Source: Pilatotrama ljubarskyi (Eukaryota > Basidiomycota > Agaricomycetes > Polyporales > Polyporaceae). From it: DNA of 64,000 bases. The notes beneath the pieces are model-generated. The model saw nothing but the letters and a program-made list of their open reading frames with translations, was not told where the DNA came from and did no database searches. The position numbers and the translations under genes are program-made. Every line of letters starts with the position of its first letter. The stretch's first letter is position 1. Positions 33,250 through 45,800 of the stretch are shown piece by piece. Location of the stretch: NCBI GenBank assembly GCA_022385805.1, contig MU277700.1:112583-176582 (forward strand), in the 5' to 3' direction.

Positions 33250-35032
33250 TCATGCCATCGCTGCGCGCCGCGCAGCCTTCCTCCTCTCACTCTCCGTCGG
33301 CTCGGCCATCGACGTCTGCGTAGACGGCACGGGCAGACCCCGCTCCTTGAGGAACTCCCGGAATGACCGCACATCGTCCTCCGCGCTGCGATGCGTTCGA
33401 CGAGCCATGATCAGCCCTAGCGTCATACGGCGCAGCCGCAGCCTGCGTGAAAGAGTGAGGGAAACACGCACCTGATGAGCCCGCGCTCCATCTGGCTCTG
33501 CGTGAGCTCGCGCAGGTAGGGGAGCAACAAGTGCCCGTACTTCGGCATGCCCTTGTACTGTACACAGTACCCCGCACATGGCATGTCAGCATACGTCAAA
33601 CAGCCGAGGAGGGGGCTCGCGCACCTTGATGAGATGCTCTGCGGACTCATTGTGCACTTTCTCCATTAGGCTTGGAACGAGCGGGCTGTCTGCCAGGTCT
33701 TCGATCCTCCGCATGACAGGGCGTCTACGACAGCGATTCACTGAGGTCAATCAAACGCGCGCTTGATGGTACAACAGCACGGAGGCTAGAAGACGTACAC
33801 TCCGAAGATGATTGCGTTCGTGCGTGGGAGCTTGCGGAACGTCTGGTGGTCGATCCGGAGCCAGAGGTCCTGCGGGCGGAGGTCCTCGTCCGGCAACCCC
33901 GTCGCGATATTATCTGCAGCAGGGGCACGCGTCGCCCCGTTGCCCAGTCAGCACCGCTCCGTGGAGCTTACGTGTATACGCTTTTAGGGCAGAGGGACGC
34001 ACGCAAGAAAAGGTTGCGGTCGTCCATGATGTTCCAGCCTGAGCGCTCAAACGGCTGGTCCGGCCGGAAGCGCTTCAGCGTGCGCTCAACGCTCAGGAGG
34101 AGCTTTGCGTTGAAGTCGGGCACGGGCGCGTGGAGGACCTCGAGCGGCTTGTTGATCGTGTCGGAGAGGAGGTACGTGCCGGGAAAGACAATGAGGCCCC
34201 CGACGAGGTACACCTTGCCATCTGGACGTTCTCGCGCCATGAGGAAATCGTCCTGGACGAGCCTGCATCAAGAGCACATCCTGAGTCTCTCGGCACACCA
34301 TCGTGACAAGCGAATACGTACCGGGAGATGACGAGGAGCGCATCGACGCCCTTCTTCGCGCTCACCGCGTCAAACCGGTCCCCGGTAACCAAGTTCGTGA
34401 TTGAGTCCTGTTGGTCCTGCCTGAAGAGGGTCGGGTACCGTTTCGGGAGGTAGTCCGTGAGCAGTTCAAGCAGCTCCCCGCATGCCTCGTCGTTCTCGGG
34501 CAAGGAGTCGATCACCTTCTTGCCTACAAGGAAATATGAGCGGCGACTCGATGTAGCAAGCGGAGGAAGAAGGTAATACCTACCCTGTTCAGCAATGACG
34601 CGTGCTTTCTCGTCAATGTACCATCTATACTCCTTGTCGATCTCGATCCAGTGGTTGATGTGCATAGGCTGATGGGCCATGGTCTAACGATGATAGTCAG
34701 ATACCGCACGCTGCAATAATCACTACACGAATAGTTTTATTGGAGCGCACCTGATGATAGGGATAGCGCATCGTCTTGTTCGCGTAGATGAAGTTACGCG
34801 CTGTGGCCGTGTCAAGGTCGAAATCGAGGAGAGGATCCGGGTCTGGCAGCGACCCATCGCTGGCACCTTGCTTCACTTCATGAAGGGCGTTCTTGTTCGT
34901 GTTCGGCTTTGATAGTGCAATATCCCATAGCCGTTTGAGGGGTCCGCGTAGCGCCACCGCCATTGAGATGGCAGCAAGTGCAAATCCCGCGGCTTGCAGG
35001 AGAGGGAAATCGAGAAAGTGAGCAGTGGACAT
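33250..35032 (-). CDS. DUF3445/HDOD-family haem-dependent oxidative N-demethylase-like protein
   Basis: Eight exons: 35032-34751, 34683-34584, 34523-34322, 34262-34003, 33913-33799, 33724-33625, 33557-33472, 33385-33250, coding 426 aa. One N-terminal hydrophobic segment (residues about 10-30, LLQAAGFALAAISMAVAL) would anchor it in a membrane. The rest follows the DUF3445 family: HINHWIEIDKEY, then YPTLFRQ, then LVQDDFLMA, GGLIVFPGTYLLSDTINKPL, LHAPVPDF and LRIDHQTFRKLPRTNAIIFGV. Bacterial members of this family are haem-dependent amine demethylases. The fungal substrate is unknown. The last intron (86 nt) was chosen because the nearer acceptor would leave an impossible 29-nt intron. Confidence 0.8.
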
Positions 35033-35420
35033 GCTGGTGTGAAGCAGAGAGCAAACTCGCGTATAAGCAGCGAGGTCGTCGTGAATCGTCCAGTGCGATC
35101 CTGGCCACAAGGACGCAGAAACACGGCGGTGGTGATAGTACTATGAGCACGGACTGCAGCTAGCAAGTGGACCCAAATGCCAGTGCTTATGGTCGCTCTC
35201 GGCTTATCTGCGCGATAATGCAGAAGCACGAAACAGGCACGATCCGGTACGTAATCGCATCGTTCACCAGGTGACCAGACCTGCTCGAAGCACCTTGTTT
35301 GGCGGGCACGGGAGCGGAGCTTACGGGAGGAGTCAAAGCTGCAGCTGGAAACGGCTCACGCGGAGCCCATATGTACTCACTCGGGCGCTTACTCGAGTAC
35401 TAATTGCTTTAAGTTTACTA
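35033..35420. other. promoter-side flank of the DUF3445 gene
   Basis: About 390 bp between the start codon and a Tc1/mariner element. No further feature. Confidence 0.4.
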
Positions 35421-37063
35421 CACTGGCGCTCAAAAGTATTGCACGCCGGTATTTCGGCGGGTAATTTGCCTGCCGTACTTCAACACTTCGGAAAATCACA
35501 CAACTTACATTTTGTACACTACATACATGACTAGTAGAATCATCCTATGTAGTTTCTAGAATGTGTTCTTACCTGCTCAACTAAAGGGATTCAAATCGCG
35601 TTTTCGCGCAAATAAGCGCCCATATCGCGCATAGTGCGCAATGAGAAGTTAATTCAAAAATCTCCATCACTTCAATGAAACCAGCTGCTGTGATACATGG
35701 ATATTTTTCAGTTGTCCATGTAGTGACCCTCTGCCTCCTTCAACTCAGCAACACGGCGTGGCATCGACTCGTAGAGGTGACGGATGTAGTTGATGTCCAT
35801 GTTCCTCCACTCCTCCTCGAGTGCGGCCCAGAGTTGGTCCAAATTGGCTGGAAGAGGGTTGCGGGCGCGGATCTTGCGGTCTAGATGCTCCCAGGCATGC
35901 TCGATGATGTTCATGTCCGGAGACGAGGGTGCCCAGTCCAACCGCTCAACATTGTGCTTCTCGAACCAAGTTGTTGCGAGGCGCGATTTGTGCTTCGAGT
36001 CGAGATCTTGCTGGAAAATGATGTCGGGGATGGTGTGGGAGTAGTCGGAGAGCGTCCCGAGAAAGGCGGTGTCGAGGATCTTGCAGTATTGCTTGGCATC
36101 CATCTTCCCCTCGACACGATATAGACGACCTGGCCCATCCCATGTCAGGCATCCCCACACCTGCAGGCTTCCTCCTCCGTGCTTGACCGTCTTCTTTACG
36201 TTCTGGGGTTTTAAGGCCTCTCCAACCCTCCTCCTGCAGTATTGCTTCCCGTCTGAGCCAAAAAGGTTGAATTTGGACTCATCCGTGAAGTAGACCCTCT
36301 TCCAGAAATCCACCGTCCGATCTGCGTGCTCCGTAGCCCAGGCAAGACGCTTCGTGACGTGCTCAGGTTTCAGGAAAGGCTTCTTCCAACGCACTCGGCC
36401 GTGCAGACCAATCTCGGCGAGGTTCCGGCGGACAGTGGATGCCCCAACGTCCTCGGGAAGTTGAGCGAGGACGTCTGCACCATCACGGGCCTTGCCGGAA
36501 TCGACCATAATTTGCGCGTGACGAAGGGAGCGCTCATCGAGCTTGCGCGGACGGCCTGGCCGGTGTGGCTTCGCATAGGGATCGGGGTTTTCGAGGAGTT
36601 TCTTGTGATTACGACGGACGGTGGAGGGATGGCAGCCGATTTCAGCGGCAATGTCAGCAGTCTTTTGACCAAGACTGTACATTGTCATAATGGTTTTCTT
36701 CTTGGTCGGGGTGAGCTCAGCCATAGTTGATATGGAAGCAAAGGATGAGGTTGCAGGAGGTTTGGGGAGGATTGATGAAGTGGTTAGAGAGAAAAGAGAG
36801 AAAGAATTGGGAGACCCGGGTGCGCGCGCGTCCTCGCGCCGGGGACAAATAGGTATCAACAAAGTGTTCATCTCATTGCTGCACGTCTCAAGCCTGCATT
36901 TAGGATCCAATCTTCATGAGATTTTGTGTATACATACTACAAACCCGTATATACATTATGGCAAAGTTTCATGTCATACTATGCATTGTGTGTGGAGAAA
37001 AAAGGGATACAGTTGCAAAAATGGGCGCTAAATACCGGCGTGCAATACTTTTGAGCGCCAGTG
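35421..37063 (-). mobile_element. Tc1/mariner transposon, second family
   Basis: 1643-bp element flanked by TA at 35419-35420 and 37064-37065. The terminal inverted repeats are perfect over 34 nt, beginning CACTGGCGCTCAAAAGTATT. They differ from those of the 24429-26014 family, and the transposases share only family-level motifs. It sits between the divergently transcribed DUF3445 gene and the first seven-TM gene. Confidence 0.95.
35708..36724 (-). CDS. Tc1/mariner transposase, DD34E, second family
   Basis: Intact 338-aa ORF starting at ATG 36724 (MAELTPTKKK); the frame stays open further upstream, so an earlier ATG cannot be excluded. An HTH (IAAEIGCHPSTVRRNHKK) and the GRPRKLD hook are followed by the catalytic Asp in VYFTDESKFNLFG, Asp in IIFQQDLD, and Glu in SSPDMNIIEHAW, with 34 residues between the last two. 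No stop or frameshift, so possibly autonomous. Confidence 0.93.
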   Translation of the reverse strand: MAELTPTKKKTIMTMYSLGQKTADIAAEIGCHPSTVRRNHKKLLENPDPYAKPHRPGRPRKLDERSLRHAQIMVDSGKARDGADVLAQLPEDVGASTVRRNLAEIGLHGRVRWKKPFLKPEHVTKRLAWATEHADRTVDFWKRVYFTDESKFNLFGSDGKQYCRRRVGEALKPQNVKKTVKHGGGSLQVWGCLTWDGPGRLYRVEGKMDAKQYCKILDTAFLGTLSDYSHTIPDIIFQQDLDSKHKSRLATTWFEKHNVERLDWAPSSPDMNIIEHAWEHLDRKIRARNPLPANLDQLWAALEEEWRNMDINYIRHLYESMPRRVAELKEAEGHYMDN

Positions 37064-37065
37064 TA

Positions 37066-37547
37066 CGAGTAGTACCTAGTAGTACCGACGCTTACAACTC
37101 CGCCAAACGACGTGGATGTGCCCTCAGGCTCTTGCTCATCCGATCATAGGTATGAGCCTCAACAAAGTACTAATGACCCATGCCATGGCAATGCGGTCGT
37201 TTATGCGACACGTATTGCGCAGGTGTGCAGAAAGATGCGCAGCGGTGAGTGCGAGACTCCCTTGGCAAAGCTGTGCTCTAGCGGGTCCGCCAATGGTGAG
37301 CTAGCGTCAGCAGGATAACGAAGCACCAACCTACAGCGGTCCTCATTCGTATATAGCAGACTGTCGTCGCTCGAGGATGCATACAGTACCCAAAGAAAAC
37401 ACGCACGTCCTTGCACGACGCCTCATGGACTGTTAGCTTTCTTGCCTCGGCCTCTCGCCCCCCAGTCTTCAGCTCTTCAGGACGACGCAACGATCCGAAT
37501 CAGCGGGATAGACTAAGGCAGTCAAGCTCAAGCCTGGCCTTAACGCA
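37066..37547. other. promoter region of the first seven-TM gene
   Basis: About 480 bp between the transposon and ATG 37548. No other feature recognised. Confidence 0.4.
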
Positions 37548-38739
37548 ATGTCGACCAACTCGATATTCAAGTTCCCTGTTCCAGTCGGGGGAGCACCACT
37601 CGACATCGACTTCGCGCCCTCAATTGTGTCCTGCGTTCTCTACGCCCTGCTGGTACCCTTGGCGCTGTTTCGCTTGATTTCTCGTCGATCGCGGAGTACC
37701 GTACTGCTGGGCACGACCGGCTTCACAATAGAACGGTAAGTACGACGCTCATGCTCATCTGCAACATGTGGGGCGTACTGAGCGTCCCTTTCTGGCAGTG
37801 TCGCGTCGTATGCGTTCCGCACCTATGCCGCACGCAATGATGGCGCCCGTGAATCTCCTGGCCTCGAGACCTACCTCCAGACTGCTCTCAGTTCAGGATA
37901 CATCACCATCGGCCAGGATCTCCTCAACCTGCTCCGCGCCCTGCTCGTGAACTCGACCGTCGGCTCGGCACCCAGTCGGTCGTCGGCCTCGGGGACGACA
38001 CCGATGTATGTGTTCAAAGCCACCTCACAAGAGGCAGATCGGAACGGGGAGGACGGCTACCAGGGATCCTCCGCGGGCTTGCTGGAGGAGTCGGAGCGCG
38101 GAGACCAGCCGCGTCATCGGCACTGGATACGCCAGGTTTGCGGCATCGCGTCGCTCGTCTTCCTGGGTGCCATCGTCGTGAACGTGATCGGTGTCGTCGG
38201 CTTCAAGGACGCCATGAAGACTGGGGAGCATTCTGTGCTCGTCCAGCAGATGCGGTGAGTTCTTGTGCTTCTGCGCTTTGTGGAGCACTTACTGACAGCC
38301 TGACGCAGGTATGCTAGTGCCGCCATTGTCTTGCTCCTCTTGGACGCGATATCCTGGGGCGCATTCTACGCACTCCTCTGTCTCCCGCGTGTTCCGAAGA
38401 AGCCGGCGATCTTCATCGTTGTGGTCTCCCTGCTCCTTGTAGGTCAAAGGCCACGTTGCTCCTCTTCCGAGATGCCTGCTCACTCGCTTCCACCCTTAGT
38501 CCGCGGTCGGGCACTATCGCCTGGTCGTCATGGCCCACTGGACGACCTCGCTCACCTCGATGGCCCCTGGCGCGCAGAACGCACGTAAAGACAAGATCTT
38601 CTTTTACCTCTTCCACGTCGCCCCCGAGTGGCTCGCCGTAGCGCTGCTCATGACCGTGAACGCCCGGGAGATGTTCAGGACCGGGCTGTGTGGCGATATA
38701 CGAATGTCGGACAGGCGAGGAGGCAGAGCTGTCAATTGA
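37548..38739 (+). CDS. seven-TM fungal membrane protein, tandem copy 1
   Basis: Four exons: 37548-37735, 37799-38254, 38309-38438, 38500-38739, giving 337 aa. About seven hydrophobic segments are visible, the first in LPLALFRLI-like sequence near residue 30. A conserved end reads FYLFHVAPEWLAVALL followed by VNAREMFRTG. The N-terminal PVGG.PLDIDFAPSI motif and the QDLL segment are shared with the downstream copy. It resembles uncharacterised fungal seven-TM families (RTA1/DUF7702-like topology), but I cannot assign one firmly. The middle loop is hydrophilic (GLLEESERGDQPRHRHW). Function unknown. Confidence 0.82.
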
Positions 38740-39800
38740 GTGCTGGCCTGAGGACGTGTCTAGTGACGCTTATTGACGCTGATTTACACCTCATTCTCAA
38801 GCGGCCTATATATGCCAACCGATATGCGCGCCATGGACTGTACTAGGATAGTAGGGATCAGCGTAAAGGTTGGCATCCTTTCGAGCCATGAGTGAACCTG
38901 TCTGATCATCGGACAGTCCAAACGATGTTGATGTACACTGCTTACCTTTTCCGCTTCCGCTACCCGGCGCTACAGTACGATGACGTATCAGACTCTACTA
39001 CGAGATCTGCGTAGCGAGTCCATGTTCCCCCGTCGAGTGACTACGTCTTGCCGAGGTCGCTGAGCTGCGCTGTCAACATGGACGCAAATTCACGAGACCA
39101 CTACGCACTACTGCGCTGCCGGCGGCATCGAACAGATTGTCCGTCTCGTGGGACCTTCATCGAGTACCGGCCACGATGACCGTGAGCGGCAATGCGGCAT
39201 ACTAACGACGGGCGCCTATCAGGCGTTCGTACGTACGGTACTGACATCTCCGAGTCGTTGCTGCGATCGTCCACGAGACGTGCATTTCTTGGCAGTGCGC
39301 AGCTAGCGCAGTCAAATGTTCGCACCCTTCTGGGCGATTCCATCAACTCGAGGATTCACAGGTATGAGGCTCGCAGTCGCGCTGCGCCTCCGGTATTCAG
39401 CCGAGAAGACTAAAAAGTATCTCGCGTCGATGATCTAGTAGCTAGCTATAGTACAAGTCAAGTCGCTCGAGTCCTGCGCAGCTCGCAGACGGAACCCAGG
39501 CTGGCACTACCACAGCTGTAAGCAGTGTTTTCAGGTATAGCAAGAACCCACATTGGTATGTGCGCATGTTCAGGGCGGAAGACAGTGACTAGTTTTTGAT
39601 CTCAATCTACTTCATCTCTTCGTGACAGGACGCCAACCTGCGTGTGCCAAGGACAAAATACACGCTAGCGGGGAACAGCCTCCGTCAATCTCGGCGTCGT
39701 GTTCAAGCGATACGCAGTCTGCACCATCAACATATAACGTCGGGGACTCTCGTCAACTAGTGTCCGCCGCTAATCTCTCGTCGCCTCCTATTTTCCCTGG
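38740..39800. other. spacer between the tandem seven-TM genes
   Basis: About 1 kb between the tandem copies. No gene or remnant of a third copy was seen. Confidence 0.4.
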
Positions 39801-40997
39801 ATGTCTTCCAACACTACCCCGGAGTTCCCTTCCCCAGTGGGCGGCGTGCCCCTCGACGTTGACTTTGCGCCTTCCATCCTCTTTTCCGTTCTCTACGCAC
39901 TTCTTGTACCCGTCGCGATCATGCGCATCATCAATCCTCGATCGAGGAACATGGTGCTCGTCGGCACCCTCTTGTTCTCCACAGAGCAGTGAGCAATTTC
40001 CCCATCTCATGATACTATCCATTCTCCGTTGCGCTGCAGAGCACTCACCACGCATCTGCCTTACAGCTGCGTGAACTTCGCGCTCCGCGCGCACGCCGCA
40101 CACCACGCCGGCTTCCGCGAATCGAAGAGCTTCGAGACCTACCTCCAAGCGACCCTCAACGCAGGGTTCATCACGATCGGACAAGACCTCGTCACGCTTT
40201 CCCGCTCCCTCCTCGTCAGCACGACTTTCGGGGAGCGAACGCCCGAGGACGTCGCCGTCGCGGTATCTGTCGCCGACCAAGCCGTGCGGCGGGAATACGC
40301 AGAGCGCGGTGTACGGCCGGCGCCGTTACATCCTACGTTCTCCGCGAGCGATTTTGAGGACCAGCCGCGCCGCCGGTTCTGGTTCCGCCAGCTGTTGGGG
40401 TACACGGCCCTCATCTTCCTGGCGACGATCATCCTTAGCATCATCGCCGGGGTCGATTACCAGCAGACCATCGAGAAGGGTGTGCACGCCGCCCTTGTTC
40501 GCAGGTTGCTGTACGTGCCGTTTAGAGCCCCAAGGTGCATGGACGGGAGAATGCTGATGTAGTTCTGTGATTTCGTCAGATATGTGAGCTCGGGACTTGC
40601 AACGGCGCTCCTCGTACTTCTGATTTGCGGGACGCTGTACGCGTCGATCGCCCTCTCGCGGCTCCCAGTATGGCCGCCGACACTTATCGCGGTCGTCGCC
40701 GCCCTATTGGTAAGTCTTGCGTGTCTCCTCAAGCACGCCAGGATATCTTTAACCTGGGCACCCCTCCAGACCGTCGTAGGAGTCTACCGCCTGACCGTCC
40801 TGCACAACTCGACGACGTCGCTCACCTCCACGGCGCCGGGCTCGCAGAACACGACCCACGCCAAGGTCCTGTTCTACATCTTTCATATCGCCCCCGAGTG
40901 GCTTTCTGCCGCGCTCCTGCTGAGCGTGAACGTTCGGCGGACGTACAAGACCGGCATGTGGGGGGACATGAACTCGGAGAAGCCATTGCCTCCCTGA
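39801..40997 (+). CDS. seven-TM fungal membrane protein, tandem copy 2
   Basis: Four exons: 39801-39988, 40067-40510, 40580-40709, 40770-40997, giving 329 aa. Exons one and three have exactly the same lengths as in copy 1 (188 and 130 nt) and all intron phases match, so the two arose by tandem duplication. Shared blocks are PVGGVPLDVDFAPSI, GFITIGQDLV, HSTTSLTS-like sequence before the sixth segment and FYIFHIAPEWLSAALL at the end. The middle loop differs in sequence (SVADQAVRREYAERG). Same topology and unknown function. Confidence 0.82.
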
Positions 40998-41949
40998 TCC
41001 CTGAGGCGGCGCGACTCTCGAGTCCCAGCTCGGCATCAGCACTGCGTTTCGAACGTTCCTCCATCACTACCCCCTTTATACCTATACCCACTTCTTCGCT
41101 TGCCCAGACGACTACGCGAGCGGCTGAGACGGGGAAGGGGGCCGGCCGACCGTGACTGTCAGGGTGTAGCCACGGCCGCCCGCGGACTTCCACTTGTGCG
41201 CCACTAGGACGCCCTGGATAGACGTCAAGAGGTCGCCGTCGGTCATGCCCCTTCTCTGACCCTGACTATGCCAATCAGATGGACGGCGCGAGACACCCAC
41301 AGTACCTTACTCTCTGCAGTCTGCACACGTTCCCGACCGACCGTTCCTGTGACGCGAAAGGCCTGTCCTCTCATTTCTAGTACTAGTACGCCTCTCTAAT
41401 CGAACTTCGTGCCCTCGGGCGTCGACGCCACATCGCCAAGCACCACCAGCCTTCGGGCAAGGCTTTGCCGCTTCAAGACGCGGACGGTGAGTGGACTGAT
41501 TGATCCAACTCAATCCAGCGCTCTCCTCCGTGCGGGCGCCGGCGGCGACTCGGACGGAGCGAACAGGTGTCCGAGCGTTCAGGTACCCGCCCGGGTGCCT
41601 GAAGGCTCTGCACACAGTCTGTGGTTGCCGTAACAGACGCACCAGTTGCCAATGCCAGATGCCGGTTGGACGCTCGCGAACCCACGTTCTTCAAACTCAG
41701 AGGACGAATACGTGAGTAGTGGGATTCGGGATGCACGGAACCCTTGGTGTGAGATCGGGACCGCACTGCGATGCGCATGGATGCAGTCCGCGGCGGCTGC
41801 GAAGACTCGTCTTGCTCGCGGGAGAGTATGGTCGGATGATTTGCTGCCGATAAGTCATATGGGTAGGTGTTTGCAATCGACTGCGTTCTTGATGCGCTCC
41901 TGAGCGGTGGCGGACTTGCCAGTGGGTGCACGATGGAAGAAAGCAAAAG
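40998..41949. other. intergenic, no gene seen
   Basis: Short frames on both strands but no domain. A minus-strand frame around 41112-41240 (MTDGDLLTSIQGVLV and on) looks faintly protein-like but is too short to call. Confidence 0.35.
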
Positions 41950-42034
41950 TGGACATGTCCGGGATTGAACCGGACCCCTCTCGCAGGCTCTGCAGGTGCT
42001 AAGCGAGCGTGATAACCAACTACACCACATGCCC
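41950..42034 (-). tRNA. tRNA-Ala(AGC) with 11-nt intron
   Basis: Exonic sequence identical to the tRNA at 16981-17065. Anticodon AGC at 42000-41998. The intron after position 37 is also 11 nt but ends in AGAGCC where the first copy ends in AGCGCT. A Pol III T-run follows the 3' end on the minus strand (TTTT at 41949-41946). Confidence 0.93.
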
Positions 42035-42838
42035 ATGTAAGAATTTTGCCAACGGTTTATCAAGCCAGCCTGTGGGAAAGAGACATCAGTCTGCCCAAGA
42101 TCGAACTTGTGAGACTTCGACGACGGCAAGCACGACTGTAGCTGTGGTAGTGGGGAATGCTCAGAAACTCCAGACCGAGAACACGAGTTGGATGGCTCGC
42201 CGGGGGACACACGGCTGAGCGTGCCTCAGCCACAGCGCAATGATCGCTTCATTAGATCTGAGATGATTACGGCGCGGGCTGGGCGTAGGATGCATGCTCG
42301 TGCTCAGGGCATCGCTCACTGCTGCGACAATGCTCTGGAAACGAGGACGATGTCATCATGATGGCCGTACCTGGAGATCTGTAGTCGTTCACCTGGAGTA
42401 CTGTGTGATGTTCGTGGGCAGTGGGCGAGCAGGCGTGAGTGCGCTCCGGGGGACTTATCCGCGAGCCAGGGACGGCGTCCAAATAAATGCGCGCCTCCGA
42501 ACTTGGCGATCACCCGCTGCCATCTTGAGTGTACGCTTTATGGAGGTCGAGTGGGTGCAGTTTGGCGGGCGTGACCGTGCGCAAGGCCGCGAAGGCATGT
42601 TTGGCGTGCTTGTATGTTTTATTCCGGGGCTCGGGCGGGTGTGGGAGAGCTGTGGACCGGCCGGAGTTATCGAGCGGGCAGTCGAAAACAAATCTGGATC
42701 ATATGTATTAAGGGATATGCCATATATGGGCATCCAGGTACGGCGTGATGTGCCTGGGGATTCGAAGACTGAGCCTCAGCCTTTTGGAGTCCGCCCTCGC
42801 TCTCCTCCTCCCTCTCACCACCGCCCTCCCCCTCCTCC
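42035..42838. other. promoter region of the OPT transporter
   Basis: About 0.8 kb with no supported gene between the tRNA and the transporter. Confidence 0.4.
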
Positions 42839-45800
42839 ATGCCGTTCCGCCCGTCGTCCAGCGCAGGGGCCCCCTCCTCCGCGCGCCCCACGACAGGTCG
42901 CCCGGACACCGCAGGCTACTTCGACCGCGAGCCGCAGTACACCTACGACTACTCGGTCGACGAGGAAGACGAGGACGGTGAGTCCGACGCCGGCGACGTC
43001 TTCGCCTTCGGCCCCCCTCCCACCGCCGCCACGCCGATAAGTCCCCCGCCCCCAACGTTCGACCCAACCAACGTCGATCGCGTCGGTCCAACCGCCGGGC
43101 CCTCCAGGCCATATCCTAGACATCCCTTCCCGTACCCGCTCAGCCCCGTCGAGTCGCCCCCCTCAACGGACTCCCAGAACCAGGACCCAGATGACCCGTA
43201 CAGACTACGCAGGCTCGCGCCGCAAACCGCATCCACCCCACACACGGCCGGGACGGGTCTCTCAGGCGTCAGTTCAGCTATCAGCTCGCGGGAGGTCCAT
43301 GTCTCGTTGCCAAGGGGTAGTCTCCGGGACAAAGGAAAAGAGCGTCCGCCATCTACGGTACGTTCGACGAGTTTTCCGAGCGTGGCGGACTCGGCGTCGG
43401 TCAAGTGAGTCCCGCGTGAACATCGCTGCGTTGAACGCCCCACTAACGCGTACAGAAGGATGGAGTTCGACTTCGACGAGGTCGAGGACGAAGAGGACAG
43501 TCCATTCCCGGAAGTGCGCGCGTCGGTATCAAATATCGACGACCCAGAAATGCCAGCAATGACGCTGCGGATGTGGTTCCTCGGTCTCTTGCTGACGCTC
43601 GCAGCCGGGTAAGTGAAACATGTCACATCTGCTCCCTCCGTACTTGCTTGGGTTCGGCACCCGTGCATTCTGCGGGAAAGGCCTTCTCTGCTATAGCGTG
43701 CACAATTCGGATATGAAAACAGCTACCATCATGTCCGTGCATGCTCATCCCTCCGTAGTCTTCCCCACTGCCTCCAGGACCCGGCTGACCGTTTCCGCTT
43801 AATCTTTCGACAATGTGCTCACAAATGCGCTTTTTCCAGGTCTGCCAACATCTTCTTCAACTTCCGACAACCAGCGCCTTCAATTGTCTCCAATGTCCTG
43901 CTCCTCATCTCACATCCGCTCGGGAAGCTCATGGCGCTTACACTGCCAATACGCACCTACCGACTGCCTCGCTGGCTGGCGCCTCTCGGTCTCGGCGGTT
44001 ATGAGTTCTCCTTGAACCCTGGTCCTTGGAATATCAAGGAGCACGCACTGGTGTACATCATGGCCAACGTGTCTATCGGTGTACCCACGGCTCTCAACGC
44101 GGTTGTGGTTGCCGAACTCAACTACGACGTCAAGCTCGGTTACGGGTTCAATGCGCTGTTGATCCTCGCGACGCAGCTCACGGGTTTCTCCCTTGCGGGC
44201 TTGTGCCGGCGATACCTCGTCTGGCCCGCGAGCATGGTGTGGCCGCAGAACCTGATTGTGTGCACGCTGCTGAATACGTTGCACGCCGAGGAAGAGGACG
44301 CGCGCGGAGGGATCTCCAGGTTCAGGTTCTTCTGTTACGCGTCGCTAGGCGCGTTCTTCTGGTTCTTCCTTCCTGGTATGTACGATGTCTCTTGAGCCTC
44401 CACGGTCGCTCACGACGGGTCACAGGCTACCTCTTCCAAGCGCTCTCGATCTTCTCGTTCGTGTGCTGGATCAAGCCCGACAACATCGTCATCAACCAGC
44501 TTTTCGGCACATCCGGCGGACTGGGCATGAGCATCATCACTTTCGACTGGTCGCAGATTACTTGGATCGGCAGCCCGCTCATGGTGCCCTGGTGGGCAGA
44601 GGTCCAGATCTTCGCCGGCTTCTTCCTCGTGTACTGGATCCTCTGTCCGATTCTGTACTACACGAACGTAAGTGCACCGCTGCTTGGATATTTACTTCCG
44701 CTCTTGCTCACCACCGCCGTGTGCGCAGTCGTGGGACCTGTCGTACTTCCCGATGATGGCGAACCAGCCGTACGACCGCTTCGGCAACCCGTACGACATC
44801 ACGCGCGTACTCACCCCGGACCACACATTCGACGTGGACGCGTACAACCACTATTCGCCGCTGTACCTGCCGGCGTCGTACGCGATCACGTACCTCATCG
44901 CGTTTGCGCTGTCGGCAGCCATGATCGTGCACACCGTGCTGTACCACGGACGCACGGTCCTGCACGGGTTTCTGCACACGCGCATCGAGAAGGACGACAT
45001 CCACGCGAAGCTCATGCGGGCGTATCCTGAGGTGCCCGATTGGTGGTATCTGATGACGTTCGCTGCGTGCTTTGCGCTTGCGATCGTCACCGCCGAGGTA
45101 AGTACCAGGATGCGCTGTGCTTGCTTATTCCGGTGAGTTGACATACACCCGTAGGTGTGGCATACCGGCATCCCGGTCTGGGCTTTGTTGCTGGCTATTG
45201 CGCTGCCGGTGACGTACATCATCCCATCAGGATACGTGTACGCCATGACAGGACAGAACGTGAGTAGTTGTCGTTTTCGGTGACGTCGAGCACGAGTTAA
45301 CTGGCCCTGCAGATCACCATCAACCTCCTTGCTCAGATCATCCCTGGTATGATTCTCCCCGGAAAGCCGGTGCCGAACATGGTAAGTGGGGCGTGTCGGC
45401 ATCGCAAGGATCCTCGCTCATCAGTGTATCCTCGCGCAGATCTTCAAGGCGTACGCTGTGCAGACCCTGGCGGAGGGCACTGCCTTCGTTCAAGACTTGA
45501 AGCTTGGCCACTACATCAAGCTGCCCCCGCGTGCGACGTTCATGGTGCAGTTGATCTCCACCGTGCTCGTCGGCCTGCTGCAGGTCGGCGTCAAGGAGTG
45601 GATGTTCTCGAACATCAAGGACATCTGCCAGCCGCAGCAGGAGGACTTCCTGACGTGCCCGCACAACCAGGTGCAGTACACCACGTCGGCGGTATGGGGC
45701 CTCATCGGGCCCGCGCGGCAGTTCGGCACCCAGTCGATCTACCACCCGCAGCTGTACGCAATCGCCATCGGCGCGGTGCTCCCGATTCCCTTCTGGCTGT

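Noticed and set aside
33443..33471. 29-nt intron in the DUF3445 gene
   Set aside because: Too short to splice. The acceptor at 33386 gives an 86-nt intron with a branch-site-like CTGAT and a better frame.
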